From: Kappaphycus alvarezii
Taxonomy: Eukaryota; Rhodophyta; Florideophyceae; Gigartinales; Solieriaceae
Assembly (NCBI GenBank): GCA_002205965.3
Contig: NADL03000068.1
Location: 372,001 to 436,000, forward strand
Length of the DNA stretch: 64,000 nt
Reading direction: 5' to 3'
The position numbers and the translations under genes were made by a program. The stretch's first letter is position 1. Each line of letters opens with the position of its first letter. A model generated the notes under the pieces. That model was not told where the DNA came from. It searched no databases and worked only from the letters and a program-made list of their open reading frames with translations. Shown here piece by piece: positions 35,836 through 47,900 of this stretch.

Positions 35836-35839
35836 GCAT

Positions 35840-36920
35840 GGAAGATGTCGTCGGTTGTAGACGTGAACGCGTCGTCGGATATGTTCGTAGAACTAGGCTG
35901 TCCTATGGCAACAATCGCCCCATATTTTAGGTGAAAGTCACTCTCCGGAGACATGAAAAATTATTTTAAAATGCCCAGTTTCTCCAGTTCTGCGACCAGA
36001 AAAGCCGATTTGGCAGATTGGTTTTTAATTTTGCTGTACGGTTGTCGAGAAATTTGCTCAGAATGGGGGTATCCTATTGTATGGAATCGCCACTGTACTG
36101 TCGTAGACTGGAGTTGCATGGCACAGTGCCTCGATTGTACAGCAACGTGTTCGTACGGAACTGCGCCTTCGACATTTAGGGGGTATTTAAACCAGGGTTA
36201 GCTGAACCATTAAAAGCAACAAGTTGAAGCCACGAGCACTTCAGCCTCTCCAGCACGAGGGGACGGGGAAATGATTTGTGCGAGCAGTTTCAGTCCTATG
36301 CACGTGTACTATTCGACAACAATTGCAGAGCATGACCGTCGCTATCGCTTTGGGCGCTCGCACCATCTTTCGACTACGGTCCATAGAGAACCTCGATGCT
36401 TATACCCAACGTAGTCTTCTTACCGGGTGCAGCTATGGCGTCCATCCATCATCTCAGACGTCTCGCACGAGAACATCCGACCATCCTTAACTGCCAAAAT
36501 GCTTCAGGTTAATATCCAAATTGAAGAAACGTAATGCTTGTCCATCCTCCCTGATCGCTACACGGAGTGACGGACAAGGACTTGCACCGCGCTTTACCGT
36601 GTGAGCCGCTTAAACAGAGAGCGGAATTCATCCTTCCATTTGCCCCCGTAGGCTTCTCCTTGACAATCATCGACACACAGGCATTCACTCTAGTCACGCA
36701 CATATTCACTATCCTATCCACCCCGCAGTACTGCACCTTTCTTCCTTACCTACCAGAACAGACAACCTCCTCATTTACGACGGGAGCCATTCCTTTACAA
36801 TCCTGCTTCTTTCCTGTAACGAACAACGCACCAGTTGCAACCGTGCACCATAAACGAAAACTCAATTCGAGGAGAGAGAAACTCTTCGTCAGCGGCTTGA
36901 CTCCCATCCCTCCAACCCTC
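35840..36920. other. transition from desert to gene island; 3' flank of the Yippee-like gene
   Basis: GC content rises from about 36.2 kb. Open frames on the plus strand (36278-36490, 36567-37007) are low complexity, and the second lies antisense to the Yippee 3' exon. The Yippee 3' UTR should be in 36.5-36.92 kb. No other gene is supported. Confidence 0.45.
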
Positions 36921-36923
36921 TTC

Positions 36924-37643
36924 TCATCCGTCAGCAACCGCCAAATCAACTCCGCGCCCCAAACAATGTACCTTCCCGCTGCCTCCGCTTCCACAACGTA
37001 CCAGTAAAATTCGATTTTTCTTAAACTTCAGCATCTCTGGTACCTCCAACTACCCTCCACAAAAACGTTCCCAAGGACAGTACCCCACATCAGACCCCCC
37101 ATCAAACCATCATCCAAAAGAAAGCGCGATGTCAGTACAACCGACCTCCATCGATCCCACCACCCCCCACCACTCAACACATTCCAAAACACGCACGGTA
37201 CCTCGCCAAACTGGAATAAACTTACATATTTGTGACCCACCTCTTGATCACAACTGACGCATCTCGCCACAACCACCATTTCCAAGCCTGACTCGCCAAC
37301 AAGCACGCGATAGTCATCATGCATGATCCTCACATTCACACTACCCCCCACCCAAACCCAATGTCGCCACACGAACCACGACGAAAAACAAACAGTCAGT
37401 ACATCATCGCCTCATACCTCTCTCCAACAAACGCCGTTCAACAACATTGAAACATTGTCAAACGTGTCTCACATACGCCTTACGAAACAAATATGCCGGC
37501 CCGTAATGTCCTAGGAAGCGACGGGGCTTTTTGTGATCTTGAGAAGCGAGGTGTGTGCGACATTTGGAGCAGGCCCACACTTTGTCCGCGGTTAACCAGA
37601 CGCGCAACGTGCCCTCCGCGGCGGACGCCTGGCCCATACGCAT
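36924..37643 (-). CDS. Yippee-like zinc-binding protein, 3 exons
   Basis: Spliced model: exon 1 37643-37477, exon 2 37340-37226, exon 3 37049-36924, giving 135 aa (133 if the second Met at 37637 is used). Introns of 136 and 176 nt have GTATGT and GTAAGT donors and TAG acceptors, and phases close exactly. Family marks in order are VWLTADKVWACSKCRTHLAS (zinc-binding CxxC at 25/28), FLGHYGPAYLFRKA, VNVRIMHDDYRVL, CVSC (83/86), VGHKY and LEVPEMLKFKKNRILL; the last corresponds to the usual GWKY-x-x-A-x-x-x-x-Q-K-[FY]-K-x-G-[RK]-[FY]-I-L-E end. Yippee proteins are small zinc-binding folds, nuclear or centrosomal in animals, and some act as subunits of ubiquitin ligases. The Gly-Trp before Lys-Tyr is Gly-His here, and the tail after ILL is divergent. 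The gene looks intact. Confidence 0.85.
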
Positions 37644-37649
37644 TGTGGA

Positions 37650-37925
37650 ATGGCTGGTTATTTCGGTAGCCCGGTAGGGCGGTAGGGAGCTGTTGTTGTG
37701 TGGAGTGAGGGTGGTGGGAGTGAGTGGAATAAGGTCTGGAGTTTGGAGTGGGGTGGGGAGGCGGGTGTTTCAGGCGGCGGGTACGGGGGTGGCGTGTCTG
37801 TGAGGGGGGAATGAGGTGGTGTTGGGGGTTGAGGGTTGGGAGCGCGTAGTTGAGTGTTCCTTGAGGGCTGGTTTGTGGTTTGGAGGGTGGCGGCTGGAGA
37901 CGTAGGGTGTAGGGTTTGGGGTCTT
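37650..37925. promoter_or_regulatory. G-rich 5' flank of the Yippee-like gene
   Basis: About 250 bases directly upstream of the Yippee start codon are very G-rich on the plus strand (runs such as GGTGGGGAGGCGGGTG), that is, C-rich on the coding strand. The 11952 gene has a similar C-rich leader on its coding strand. A shared promoter or 5'-UTR style is an inference. Confidence 0.35.
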
Positions 37926-38094
37926 ATGCTGTTCGACCAGTGCAGGAATGGGAGTGCGTTCGTTCTTTCACGTTGAGTAAAAAGTTGGTACCTGTTGGTA
38001 CATGTGTAACAAAGTACTTTCGAAAGGCAGTTTGTGGCTCAACTTGTTTTTTGTTCCCCTTGTAATCTTTCGCAGACCTCGCTCGCTGTTGACG

Positions 38095-38352
38095 AGGGAG
38101 CAGTACTATACTGTACAGTAAACAGTACATTACAACTAAATTTTGATCGATGGTTGCTAACATTTCGTTTAAGAAATTCTGGCGTAGTGTATCATTTTTT
38201 ACTGTAAGCAGCTTGAAAATGGGCCATAATTCACGCTTCACGCCCTTACGAAAATGGCTTCGAAGCAAGATGCGGTGAGTACGTAATACTGTACACATGT
38301 GTATTTATTTATTTTCTACCGTACAGTACGGTACAGTACAGTACAGTGTACA
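38095..38352. promoter_or_regulatory. TACTGTAC motif cluster upstream of the Yippee-like gene
   Basis: Motifs include TACTATACTGTACAGTAAAC near 38103, ACTGTACAC near 38288, and a dense run (TACCGTACAGTACGGTACAG continuing to TACAGTGTACACTAC) at about 38318-38352. The cluster lies 450-710 bases before the Yippee ATG. It resembles the clusters near the CDK and 11952 genes. Confidence 0.35.
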
Positions 38353-38512
38353 CTACATTGGTATCATGCCGTACTGCAGCAGTGCGATTCTCGTCTTAAA
38401 CGCGTCAGTGGCATGGGCAGTATGATGAATACTGTCGAATGTTTGCCTAGGGTGCGGTAATTCAACTTGAATCAATACTGTAGCACAGCTTGTGTGTGAA
38501 GTTGGGATGCTG

Positions 38513-39161
38513 TGTAAAAGTCACCGATGCTGTGCAACGACAGCAATTCCCGTGTAGGGGCGAGCCGGGTCCGGCAAGGGACCGATATGAAATGATCTGA
38601 GTTAACATCACGCACCTCGGAGGTGAGGACAACTTGTCCCCTAAGGAGGTTTGGGTAGCACACTTAAGTGCGAACCATAGTGTCTATCCGACCACGCACT
38701 GTCCTCATATGGGGACAATTTCCGTTACATTTTGGAGAGGAAAATGTTTTGGAAGCCCGAAATTTTTACTGGAAAAAAGGTTCTTTACGTTTAGTTACAG
38801 TACAGTAATTTTTACTGTACATGCGCCCTCGTTTCTGAAACCCCCCACGATAATGCGAACTATTTTACCTTCCAAAATGAAGTCGTTTTCACAACTTCTT
38901 GCAAAGAGCGGAAGGTGGTGAGGGAAAACTGGTCTAGCCTTCACCGAGGTCAACAATCTTGAAAAGTTTGTTTTGATCGGCCATCTACACTCATGAACTA
39001 ATGCAGAGCGTCAAGAAATGCGCTGAGGTAAAAAAATTTTGTATTGAAAAAGAAGTGCTAAAAGTAGTCCTCATATGAGGACAACGGTCCATTAGACACT
39101 AGGGGTCAGTAAAGACATCGAAGCTCGTAAGAAAACGAGTTGTTTTCACTTGTGTTTTACA
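38513..39161 (+). repeat. 5' LTR of Copia fossil 2 (split by a MITE)
   Basis: It begins TGTAAAAGTCACC and ends TTTTACA, matching the 3' LTR over both halves. The match stops at 38679 (CGAACCATA) and resumes at 39100 (TAGGGGTCAG). The left boundary is uncertain by about 20 bases because of a small GATGCTGTG duplication. Confidence 0.8.
38680..39099. mobile_element. 420-bp MITE inserted in the 5' LTR
   Basis: It begins GTGTCTATCCGACCACGCAC and ends GGTCCATTAGACAC, with the perfect terminal inverted 7-mer GTGTCTA/TAGACAC. Both ends carry a subterminal near-palindrome TCCTCATATGRGGACAA about 20 bases in. Flanks are CCATA on the left and TAGGGG on the right, while the uninterrupted 3' LTR reads CCATAGGGGG, so a TA (or TAG) target duplication is implied. 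It has no coding capacity. A TA target would fit a Tc1/mariner-type helper; this assignment is tentative. Confidence 0.8.
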
Positions 39162-39176
39162 TGGTAGCATCGCCCG
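39162..39176 (+). other. primer-binding-site-like sequence of Copia fossil 2
   Basis: TGGTAGCATCGCCCG begins directly after the LTR end CA. It resembles the TGGTAKCAGAGC form complementary to initiator methionine tRNA, which many Copia elements use. The match is partial. Confidence 0.45.
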
Positions 39177-42100
39177 AGTTTGAACTGCAACGCTGTACAG
39201 TACATTTTACAACCGCATTGTGTTAATTTCTTTGCTGCTGTTAATTCATTTGCCGCTCATCATGTCGAATGATCAGGATATGATGAAGATCCCCAAGCTC
39301 GTGGGAGCTAAGGACTTTATACGCTGGAGACGTAGGGGGACTGCCTACATCCAAAGAGGAGACTTGGACCTTGTTGGTCTTTCCGAGCAACCTGGAGAAG
39401 CTACTATAGCGTAGCGTGCAGCATGAAATAAGGATTCTATCTGGTCAAAGGCCTCCATTGTTCTTACTTTGGACTCCGACTCCATGGCACAAACGAGTTC
39501 AATTATTGATGATCCTGAGAAGAATGTCAAAGATTTTTTGGGATGCGCTTGTCACTTTATGTACAAACTCTAGTGAGCAAATTGTGATAAATCTTGTTCA
39601 AGAACTTGAAAACCTCACTTTCAAGGAGGACGGCAATTGGGAATCGCATCTTAACAAGTTTCATGAGATACTTGGAAAGCTCTCCGCACTTGGCAAATCG
39701 ATCCCGGATGGTGAGAAAATCTCGAAGATCATCCCTACCTTGCCTGATCATTTCTCCCCGCTAGCTATGGTATCAAGCCGAATAACATATGAAGAATTGT
39801 TTTTTGCCGTTGAGACACAAAATATCTTCTTGTCGGATGAAGAAGAATGCAAAAGAGAAGAATGGCATCAACATCCTAAAAGCTAATCTTGTAGGCGGAA
39901 ATTTGAAACCTCGAGGTCAAAGTATCAATAAATCTAAATATAATTGGAATGAAACATGTTGGATTTGTGAGAAGACTGGGCATTTTGCGAGAGATTTCTG
40001 GTATCTCACGGATAGGATTGATCATGAAGCAGGACTTAGCAGTGGTTATGGATATTGTCGTGGTCGTGGTCGGGGCAGAGTATATCGCGGTGTTTATCGT
40101 GTATCTGGTTCATTTCGTGGTCGTGATCGTGGATATCATCACCATCAAGGATCCGGCCTGCAGCATCAGATGCAAGCTTACTCTCAGGAACTGGTCCCTC
40201 AAGAAAACTATTTCGTAGGCGGCAACACGCCGCAACAAGGCACTTTTGTGCAGGAAGGAAGAATCCTTACTGGGCAGGCGGCGAGAATAAAAGATCGTCC
40301 TCCTCCGTTGTATCCTGGAAACCTTTCCGCCAGCAAGCACACCCAAGGCCACTTTGGATTTATGGTCCAAGTCATATTCCGTAGCACGGTAGCGACTAGT
40401 GATGAAAAGAATAGTAACGATACTCTAATGGATTCAGGAGGTTCACACCATTTCTTCATAGCAATAGTTCCTTCCTCAAATACGAAGAGGTCGAGACTAC
40501 TGATGTCCAAGCAGCTTCAGATCTTTCGATCATTGATGGAAAAGGAAAGGTTTTCATTCTCTTCGGTGGCGTCTTCTATATGGAAGCGTTCCGAGCTCCA
40601 AATTTTCATGCTAATATTCTTACAGTTGGTCTACTGACTCCATTCTTCAACACCTTGTTCACAGAATATCTTCCTTCCCGTGAGAATGTGAGCACATATG
40701 TGATCTATAGGCGACGAAGTACCACGATTATCCGGATAGTTGAGAAGTCAGCAGATGGTCTGTACAGATTTCCAGTACAGGAAAACAAGTTTGCGCATTC
40801 AGCAATTGAATTTCAAAAGTCATCCTCTGCAGGCTGAAGCTTAGACCTTCGTTTTGGTTCTTGCTACAGCTTTTATTCCACAAGCAAGAAAATATCGGGT
40901 TGAATGATGTTGGAATGGCACAACAATACTGGACACCCGTACCCAGCAAGATATATGGAGCTTTCACGAATGAGCAAAGATGCCCCATACTTTTCACGCA
41001 AGCAATTTGAATCCCTCTTTTGTGTACCCTGCTCAGTTGGTAAGGCACAGAGAAGCCCCATCGCAACAAGTATAGGAATCACACCTCATCCCCTTGAACT
41101 TATCCATTTGGACATATCCGGTAAAATGGCAACATAATCTACTGGGGGATCTCATTATACAGTAGGATTTGTGGAAGATCAACCATCAAAATCGGACATC
41201 TACTTTGCTAAGAGCAGAAACGACTTGTTCACTTCGCTAAAGTACTATAAGGAACGACAGAATAATCTGCTCGGAAGACTTTTGATCAATATTCGACTGG
41301 ATGGCGTCGGAGAGAACATATCTGATGAATCTAAGCACTCTTGTTTGACAAATGGAATTCAGCTTTAGGTATCACCAAAACATGTACCTCAAACTAATGA
41401 AGCCGGAGAGAGGTTCATGAAGGAACTTGGAACTGGATCGCGCATTTTGTTTTTTGGCGCTAAGCTAACCGATGCACTTTGGGCTGAAGCAATAAATCAT
41501 GGTAATTGGGTCCGCAATCGTCTTCCATCCAGTAGTGTCAATAACAATATCCCAATTTTTCTTTGGGGTGCATCAGCAACCTTATCATTCAGTGATCTGC
41601 CAACATTTGTAAAAAAAGGATTCTCATTTCTCTACCAATCCGAGACTAGGCTGAACAAGAATTTATAAGCACGTTCCGTCCATGACCACATCGTTAGCAT
41701 TGAAAGCGACTCCGCTTTGTACCGCATATACGTGCCGACGACAAAAAGGGTAATCATTGCGCGCAAAGCAGACTTTTGAATATGCAAAGGCGAAGATTTG
41801 CCGGGAATTTCAACACTAATCGATGGTATTTCTCGTCAAAGCGAAATGGCATCAGAACAAGATACTCCGCATCACGAAGCTGGAGAGGTTTTTACGCAAG
41901 CTTTTCATTTCTTCCGAATCCCTTTGAGACAAGCCCTTCCCCAACTTCACGTTGTCAAGCGCAAGTCTTTGGATCCAAGAATACCGGGATCTTTTCGTGA
42001 CGCCATCAAGAATCGACTTTAGTGCGCAGCCATCAATCGCAAGTTCGCCGCTCTCAAGGATAGAAACATTTGGGAGTATGTTCCTCGTCGTCCGGATATT

Positions 42101-44134
42101 CACGTCATTCCTCAGACTTGGGTATTTCGTTTAAAGCCTTTGGAAAACGACGTAAAATCCTTTTTTCACAAATCTCGTTGTGTGATACGCGGAGATATGC
42201 AATTTCCTGGAATTGACTTCAATCTCGATCAGCTTTATGCCCCAGTTGCTTCGCATGATGCAATCAGAATGGTACTAGCCATTTCTCCCATCTATGGACT
42301 CTTGGACGAAGGAGGGGACTTATGTAACGCATATCTTTACGGGGACATCGATATGGAAATCTTCATTGAGCAGCCGACCAACTCCAGTTGTATTCCTGAA
42401 AATTCTGGCCACTGTTATTCCTGAAAAGCTTGGTCAAGTTTGTAAAATTCTCAAATCGATGTATGGACTCCGTCAAGCCGGAGAAATATGGGGCTCAGTT
42501 TTTGTCACCGCGATCTTGAGTTGGAAATAAGAGCAATCGAAGATCGATGCACGCGTATTTTTCCGGAGAAATGACTCGTATTTTGTAATCATCGTCGTTG
42601 TTGTGGACTACATGAAGTTTGTATCCAACTCGCCATCACTTCCTCAACATCTGAAGGAAAGATTAGCAGCAACTTTTGATGTGAAGTTCTTCGGAAAACT
42701 CAAGTCATTAATAGGATGGGAGATCTCAGAGAAGGATGATGGAATAACAATTTCGCAGTGCAGATACATCGATGAAATAATGCGCGAGCAGGGATTTGCA
42801 GAAACTAATGTAACATGGACACAACTCCCGACAAATGTTGATTTGTCCAGCATGCATCCATTCGAGCAGCCATTATCAAAGTCGCATCAAACTTTGTATC
42901 GTGCAACTGTCTGTGTTGTGTTATACCTTGCTGTTTGTACAAGACTGGACATCTCATTCGCAATTTGTTCGTTACCACGTCATCTTCACGCACCGGCTTT
43001 GAGACACGCCTCATTTATTCGTCGGGTACTGAGGGTACTTCTTTGGGACATGCCCCCTTGGAATAACATATCGTCGCTACATTTCTGCATAATCGTCATT
43101 TCTTCAAGCTTTTGCAGATAGCGACTGGGCTAGTGACAAAAAACTAGTAAGTCCGCAACAGGTTATGTTGTGACCATCAATGGTTCAGCTGTCTCTTGGA
43201 GGTCTCAAAGTCAGACCATCGTCGCCTTACCATCTGCCGAAGCATAATATGTTGCTCTCTCCACTTGTGCGAAGAATTTCACATGAATACGCCGACTTTC
43301 TTGGGAACTTATCAATGCTTTCCCCATACATCGTTGGTAGTACCATTCATCCGACGATTATATTTGTTGATAACACCGCTGCTATGTCTCTTTCCAGTAG
43401 CGACCAAGTATCAGCTAAGAGCAAACACATTGAAGTCAAGTACCATCACGTTAGAGACCGGATTAAGAAAGTTTTGTTAAAGTGATGAAATGGGGGGTTA
43501 ATTTACTGTGGTAGATATGTGGGTTGGTAAAGTTATAATACATCATGACTGAAGATCAGGTTGCAAATCTGTTGACTAAGGCAGCTGAGAAACTTCCTTT
43601 GGATCTTCTACGCCCTAAGGCTCTTGATTTAGGCCACACCGTTCCAACCAAGGTCCATCGCCGATCGTTGTATACTGTACTTCGCTGAAGTTTGATTAAG
43701 GAAGATTCAAAAATGCGCGTTGAATTTGTTCGGCTTTTACACTATGCCATCTCTACCAAATACTAGGTTTCGGACAGTCTGAGTATGTGCAAGCACCAGA
43801 TCGCAGAAGCAAAAGGATTTCGCAATATTCACCGAGAAGCTGTTCATGGCAAGGACAAGTATGAAGAATTACGATACACATGCATGAATAATAACAGGAG
43901 TCTCTATCATTACGAGGTCGAAGACGCGTGAACATGCGCCGTCGACGGCGCAGTTTGATTTATTCAAGTTTTCAAACTTGTCTGTGCGAGCCCTGAGACT
44001 AGTAGTATTTGTGAGAATTATTTGGCAGCTTGGAATCTGTGCGATTGTCTTTGGTTGCACAAGTTTATTTACTAAATGATAGACTAGCAGATATCAACAA
44101 ACTCAAAATGCGTCGAGTCAAGGACGCAGCTGTC

Positions 44135-44146
44135 GTTGAGGAGGGG
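44135..44146 (+). other. polypurine tract of Copia fossil 2
   Basis: GTTGAGGAGGGG stands immediately before the 3' LTR start (TGTTGAAG), the expected position of the plus-strand primer tract. Confidence 0.65.
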
Positions 44147-44377
44147 TGTTGAAGTCACCTCTGCTGTGCAACGACAGCAATTCCCATGTAGGGGCGAGCC
44201 GGGTCCGGCAAGGGACCGATATGAAATGATCTGAGTTAACATCACGCACCTTGGAGGTGAGGACAACTTGTCCCCTAAGGAGGTTTGGGTAGCACACTTA
44301 AGTGCGAACCATAGGGGGTCAGTATATTCATAGAAGCTCGTAACAAAACAACGAGTTGTGTTCACTTGTGTTTTACA
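44147..44377 (+). repeat. 3' LTR of Copia fossil 2 (uninterrupted, 231 bp)
   Basis: It runs from TGTTGAAGTCACC to TTTTACA, with the usual TG...CA ends. It shows the empty site for the MITE that splits the 5' copy. A short GC-rich section (GGGGCGAGCCGGGTCCGGCA) and ATCTGAGTTAACATCAC are conserved in both copies. Confidence 0.85.
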
Positions 44378-44498
44378 TACTGTACTAAAATAATTGATGA
44401 GCGAGCAAAATGATATTGTTTCGAATCAGACAGCACTTAACAGCATCACGCCGCGTTTACGGCTACCTCAAATGCGGCCTGCTTGACTGGGCTACCAA

Positions 44499-44920
44499 TG
44501 TCTCTCGGACCATGGACCTCATATGGGGACAGCTAAGGGCTAATGTTTTAAGTAAAAAGTATTCTGTTTATAATGTTTTTTGTTAGCCTGTACTTTCAAC
44601 AGTAGTGAAGCTTGATCGAAACAAACTATTCAGTAATTTCAGCGCTATTCAGGGTACGAACTACTTTATTCCACTTCATAAACTTCGAATTTAGTTCCAA
44701 TTTGACAAATTTTACCCTTGAGTGCCTGTAGGTAAAGGTTTTAACCGAAAAGGTGTAGAGTTAAAGCCACCAAGCACCTCTTCACTTTAATTCTATACTT
44801 TTGGAGTACAGTTTTGATAAAATATTTACGGGCCCCAAAATATTTTCTAGTTACTGTACATTTTAGTATGATAAAGAAGATTGTCCTCATATAAGGTACC
44901 GTGCTATCGCAGATGGACAC
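44499..44920. mobile_element. second copy of the 420-bp MITE family
   Basis: It starts TGTCTCTCGGACCATGGACC and carries CCTCATATGGGGACAG. It ends with TTGTCCTCATATAAGG, 21 further bases, and ATGGACAC. Length (422), terminal bases and the subterminal palindrome match the MITE in the 5' LTR, but the interior is diverged. It sits 121 bases beyond the 3' LTR of Copia fossil 2. The target duplication is not clear. Confidence 0.65.
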
Positions 44921-47900
44921 TAGCTATTTTTTAGTTCGTAAAAGTGGCCCGCTATTAGTATTTCGGATTCTGAATCGTTTGAACGCAAGTCTATTTAAGT
45001 CTCAACTTTCGTACCACGCGCAGTTGTCCAAACTACAGTATCATTTAGCCCCCACATTTTCTAGCCCAAGACCCCGACTGTACCATTGATAATTTGACTA
45101 TAAAAATCACACTCACCCACGTTACTTCCCTAAACGCATTCGCAGTTACTGTTTCGGTTGCAATAGTTTTACATTTTTTTACTCTTTTTCATATCATAGT
45201 GATGGTAAGGTAACCATCGCTGCACAACTCGAGCCCCTCGAGTTCCTCCCTTTCTGCTTTCGCCCGAAACCTACCGTTGGAAGGGGAACCCACTCCCCCA
45301 CTGCGGACATGGCTGCGTTCGGTGGTCTTTTTGAGAAAACATTGGATTATCTAGATCCAAATATTAAGTGATTAAAATTGAATAGAGATCAAATTAGCTG
45401 GAATAGGACTCGAAATAAAAAAGACGAGAAACCCAATTTTAATAGTAGATGATCGAAAGGAATATATCGATATCCCAACACTGTAAAAACACTTCTGAGA
45501 TCCTAGGACTATTTATACTCTATAAGAAAGAAAATATGCTACCCAAATTCAGGTGAACAGTACAATAACCTTTATGGATATAATTCAAGCTTAATAATCA
45601 CTATTGAATTATTTTCCAGAATCATTCATCCAGACGATAACCTTTTAGCAACATAAATCCAATACCAGTACTGTGGGTTGTTAAGCGCACACGAACAGAT
45701 CTAGGTATGACTGTGGTTGAAACTTTGGTTGAGGCTGGCTGAGTTAAGCCGGCCGCTCCAAACTAGGGTTTATATATAATTGAATATATCTACATACTAA
45801 AGGAAAATGCAGTCTAACAATAGCGAATTAAAAGCTTTTCCCGTAAAAAAGCCCTGACGGTATCGTAAGTAGCGCTTTCAGAATTGTAGTCGGCACGAGT
45901 GACATACTCTGAAAAGTTGTAAGAAGTACATTGGTCCAGGAGGCATGGGATGGCAAGGCAACTTTTATTGGTAAAGCAATGATATAATATCCCAGTGTGC
46001 AACTTGCCCGTAACTATTCCAGTTGTACCAATGGGATCAAACGCTGTGATCAGAACTGTACGGAAAAGTGTAATGACAGCAAAGTGCCTAGTAGCCCTGG
46101 TTGTAAGGTTACCGGTGGATTGAATCTACAGTACATTGAATGCAGTGAATTCGTGTAAATCTGTAACGCATATGAAGTGAAAAACAAATTGTAGACTTTG
46201 AAATATTAAAATCCAACTGGACGACATAAAATGTATTGTATACTGAACAAATCATAGAATAGGGCGAGTGTAAAATGGATAAAAACTTTCCTTGATTTTG
46301 CAGAGTAATTTTAAATTTTGGCCTCGGCTATGAAAATATTCCTCCATATATTGCGTCTTTTTAGAAAGCTGGGATAGGAATTAAAATTTCCTCTCAGTTT
46401 TCACACCATTTTTCACCGCAACAGCTAATCCCGCTGCGTTTAGACCACTTATCCGAAAGATCCCGTCTGTTGTGATGAAAAAAGTATTTTTTGTCAGTTT
46501 TTACGCAAGGACCCAAACGTTTAGTGCTATGAATGTGTAGAAAGGGTGGTAATACATGGAACCACTATTTTGAAACTAACTTATTTGCACAGGCTTTCTT
46601 AATATTCGTCTCCTACGCAGTTTACTTCAAAAGAATATCAGAATCTCTATTTAATGGTCCTCTACAGCATGACACAGTATCAGAGGAGCAAAAAGACTGC
46701 AGTCAGGAACGAAATGGGTAAGTGGGTCTCTATTAAATCTAGCCCCGAAAAATTGAAGTAAAACGCCTGCACACGGACCAGGTTACTTTGGAGCTCTCAA
46801 TTCACATTTAATAACTCCTAGTAGGAAAAAACTTAATAACTAAAGAGATCTCTGTAGCGCCATTTTTTCTGTTGAAATCACCGAGATCTACCTAGAGGCT
46901 TCTATGCGCTCTCAAGATAATATCTACTAACGTGGAAACCAAACAAAATAAGGCCCGGGCAACTGAAAAATGGAATTTTTAGCGGACGGAATGGTTTTTT
47001 AAGAAACATGCTCAATAGATTTCCCACTAACTCTGAGACTCTCTTTCAGAAGCAAAGGCACGCCAAATTCAAACCTATGTTGTTGAAGACCAGAAAATGT
47101 TCCTAGCGCTGAACTCTTTCAATTCTCGGGATCCACACTAGTTAATGGCGATGAATGAATTCTCTTTTCCAACGGCAAAACTTAGGAAATGCATCCCGGT
47201 CCAGAGTGAAGTCTTGAGATGTTTGAATACTAGATGACTCAAATGCTTGCGCTGGGAGAGAACCTTTGAGCCGCTTAGGTGTGCGACAGAGTAGAATGTT
47301 GTTTTAGTCGCGAATTCAAACTCCATCAAATTGAGAAACATTCCCCCCCTGCTAAAGGAATTTTATGAGTTTTGTTAACAGAAGTGCTCACATACAGAAT
47401 ACAAGCCTTTTTGTCGATCCCGATGAAAAATTCTTCCTACGGAAGCCATTGTTCTTAAATATGAAGCAGAGAAGACCACTTCTCCTCGATAAAACATGTG
47501 AATAACATATATTTGTTACAAAATTGATGTAAAGGAACATATTGGAACTGTAATGTGAAAGTTCAAAATAGATTCATGGCCTTCTTGCACTGAATAAGGT
47601 TACGGAATCTCAAAGGCTCCCTTTTAGTGCCCCATTGGTAAATTTTCACTTAAAGCTTCTGAGGGAGGTGTAATTTCCTATTTAGATATATGCGCAATAC
47701 TTTAGGCGATTGAAAACGGAGAGATTTATATGACTAATTTTACATTTAAAATGATTAAAACCGCTTGGAACTGCATCGAAATTATTTTTTGACTTCATTT
47801 TATGCGTAGAAGACTTTTTTGGTCCCAATATCGGGTCCTGGGCATGGGGCGGTACTAGGCGTAGAACGGATTCCATGAATCAAAGTTCATCATTTAAATC

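Larger units (their letters stand above)
38513..44377 (+). mobile_element. Copia-type LTR retrotransposon fossil 2, with both LTRs
   Basis: The LTRs (38513-39161, including an inserted MITE, and 44147-44377) bracket Copia parts in order: gag from about 39240 (MSNDQDMMKIPKLVGAKDF) with a zinc knuckle CWICEKTGHFARDFW near 39957; protease block LMDSGGSHHFF near 40428; pre-integrase region near 40910-41050 (WHNNTGHPYPARYMELSRMS, CVPCSVGKAQRSP); integrase core near 41095-41660; reverse transcriptase near 42030-43000 (NIWEYVPRRPDIHVI, ILKSMYGLRQAGEIWGS); and RNase H to about 43610. A primer-binding-like sequence and a polypurine tract adjoin the LTRs. Outside the MITE the LTRs are roughly 93 percent identical by eye, so the insertion is moderately old. 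The coding part is broken, with about eight to ten interruptions. No convincing target-site duplication was seen. Confidence 0.88.

Noticed and set aside
36746-36994. 82-codon minus-strand frame (AEAAGRYIVWGAEL) first considered as the Yippee C-terminus
   Set aside because: It cannot be joined to exon 2 with canonical splice sites in phase. The overlapping frame starting LEVPEMLKFKKNR joins exactly and matches the family end.
36567-37007. 146-codon plus-strand open frame
   Set aside because: It is antisense to the third Yippee exon and its 3' flank, low in complexity and without family marks.
37924-38298. 124-codon minus-strand open frame upstream of the Yippee gene
   Set aside because: It passes through the TACTGTAC motifs and has no recognisable domain, so it is probably chance openness.
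45195-45212. GATGGTAAGGTAACCATC as a regulatory palindrome
   Set aside because: Only about six base pairs per arm match, which is easily chance in a window this long.
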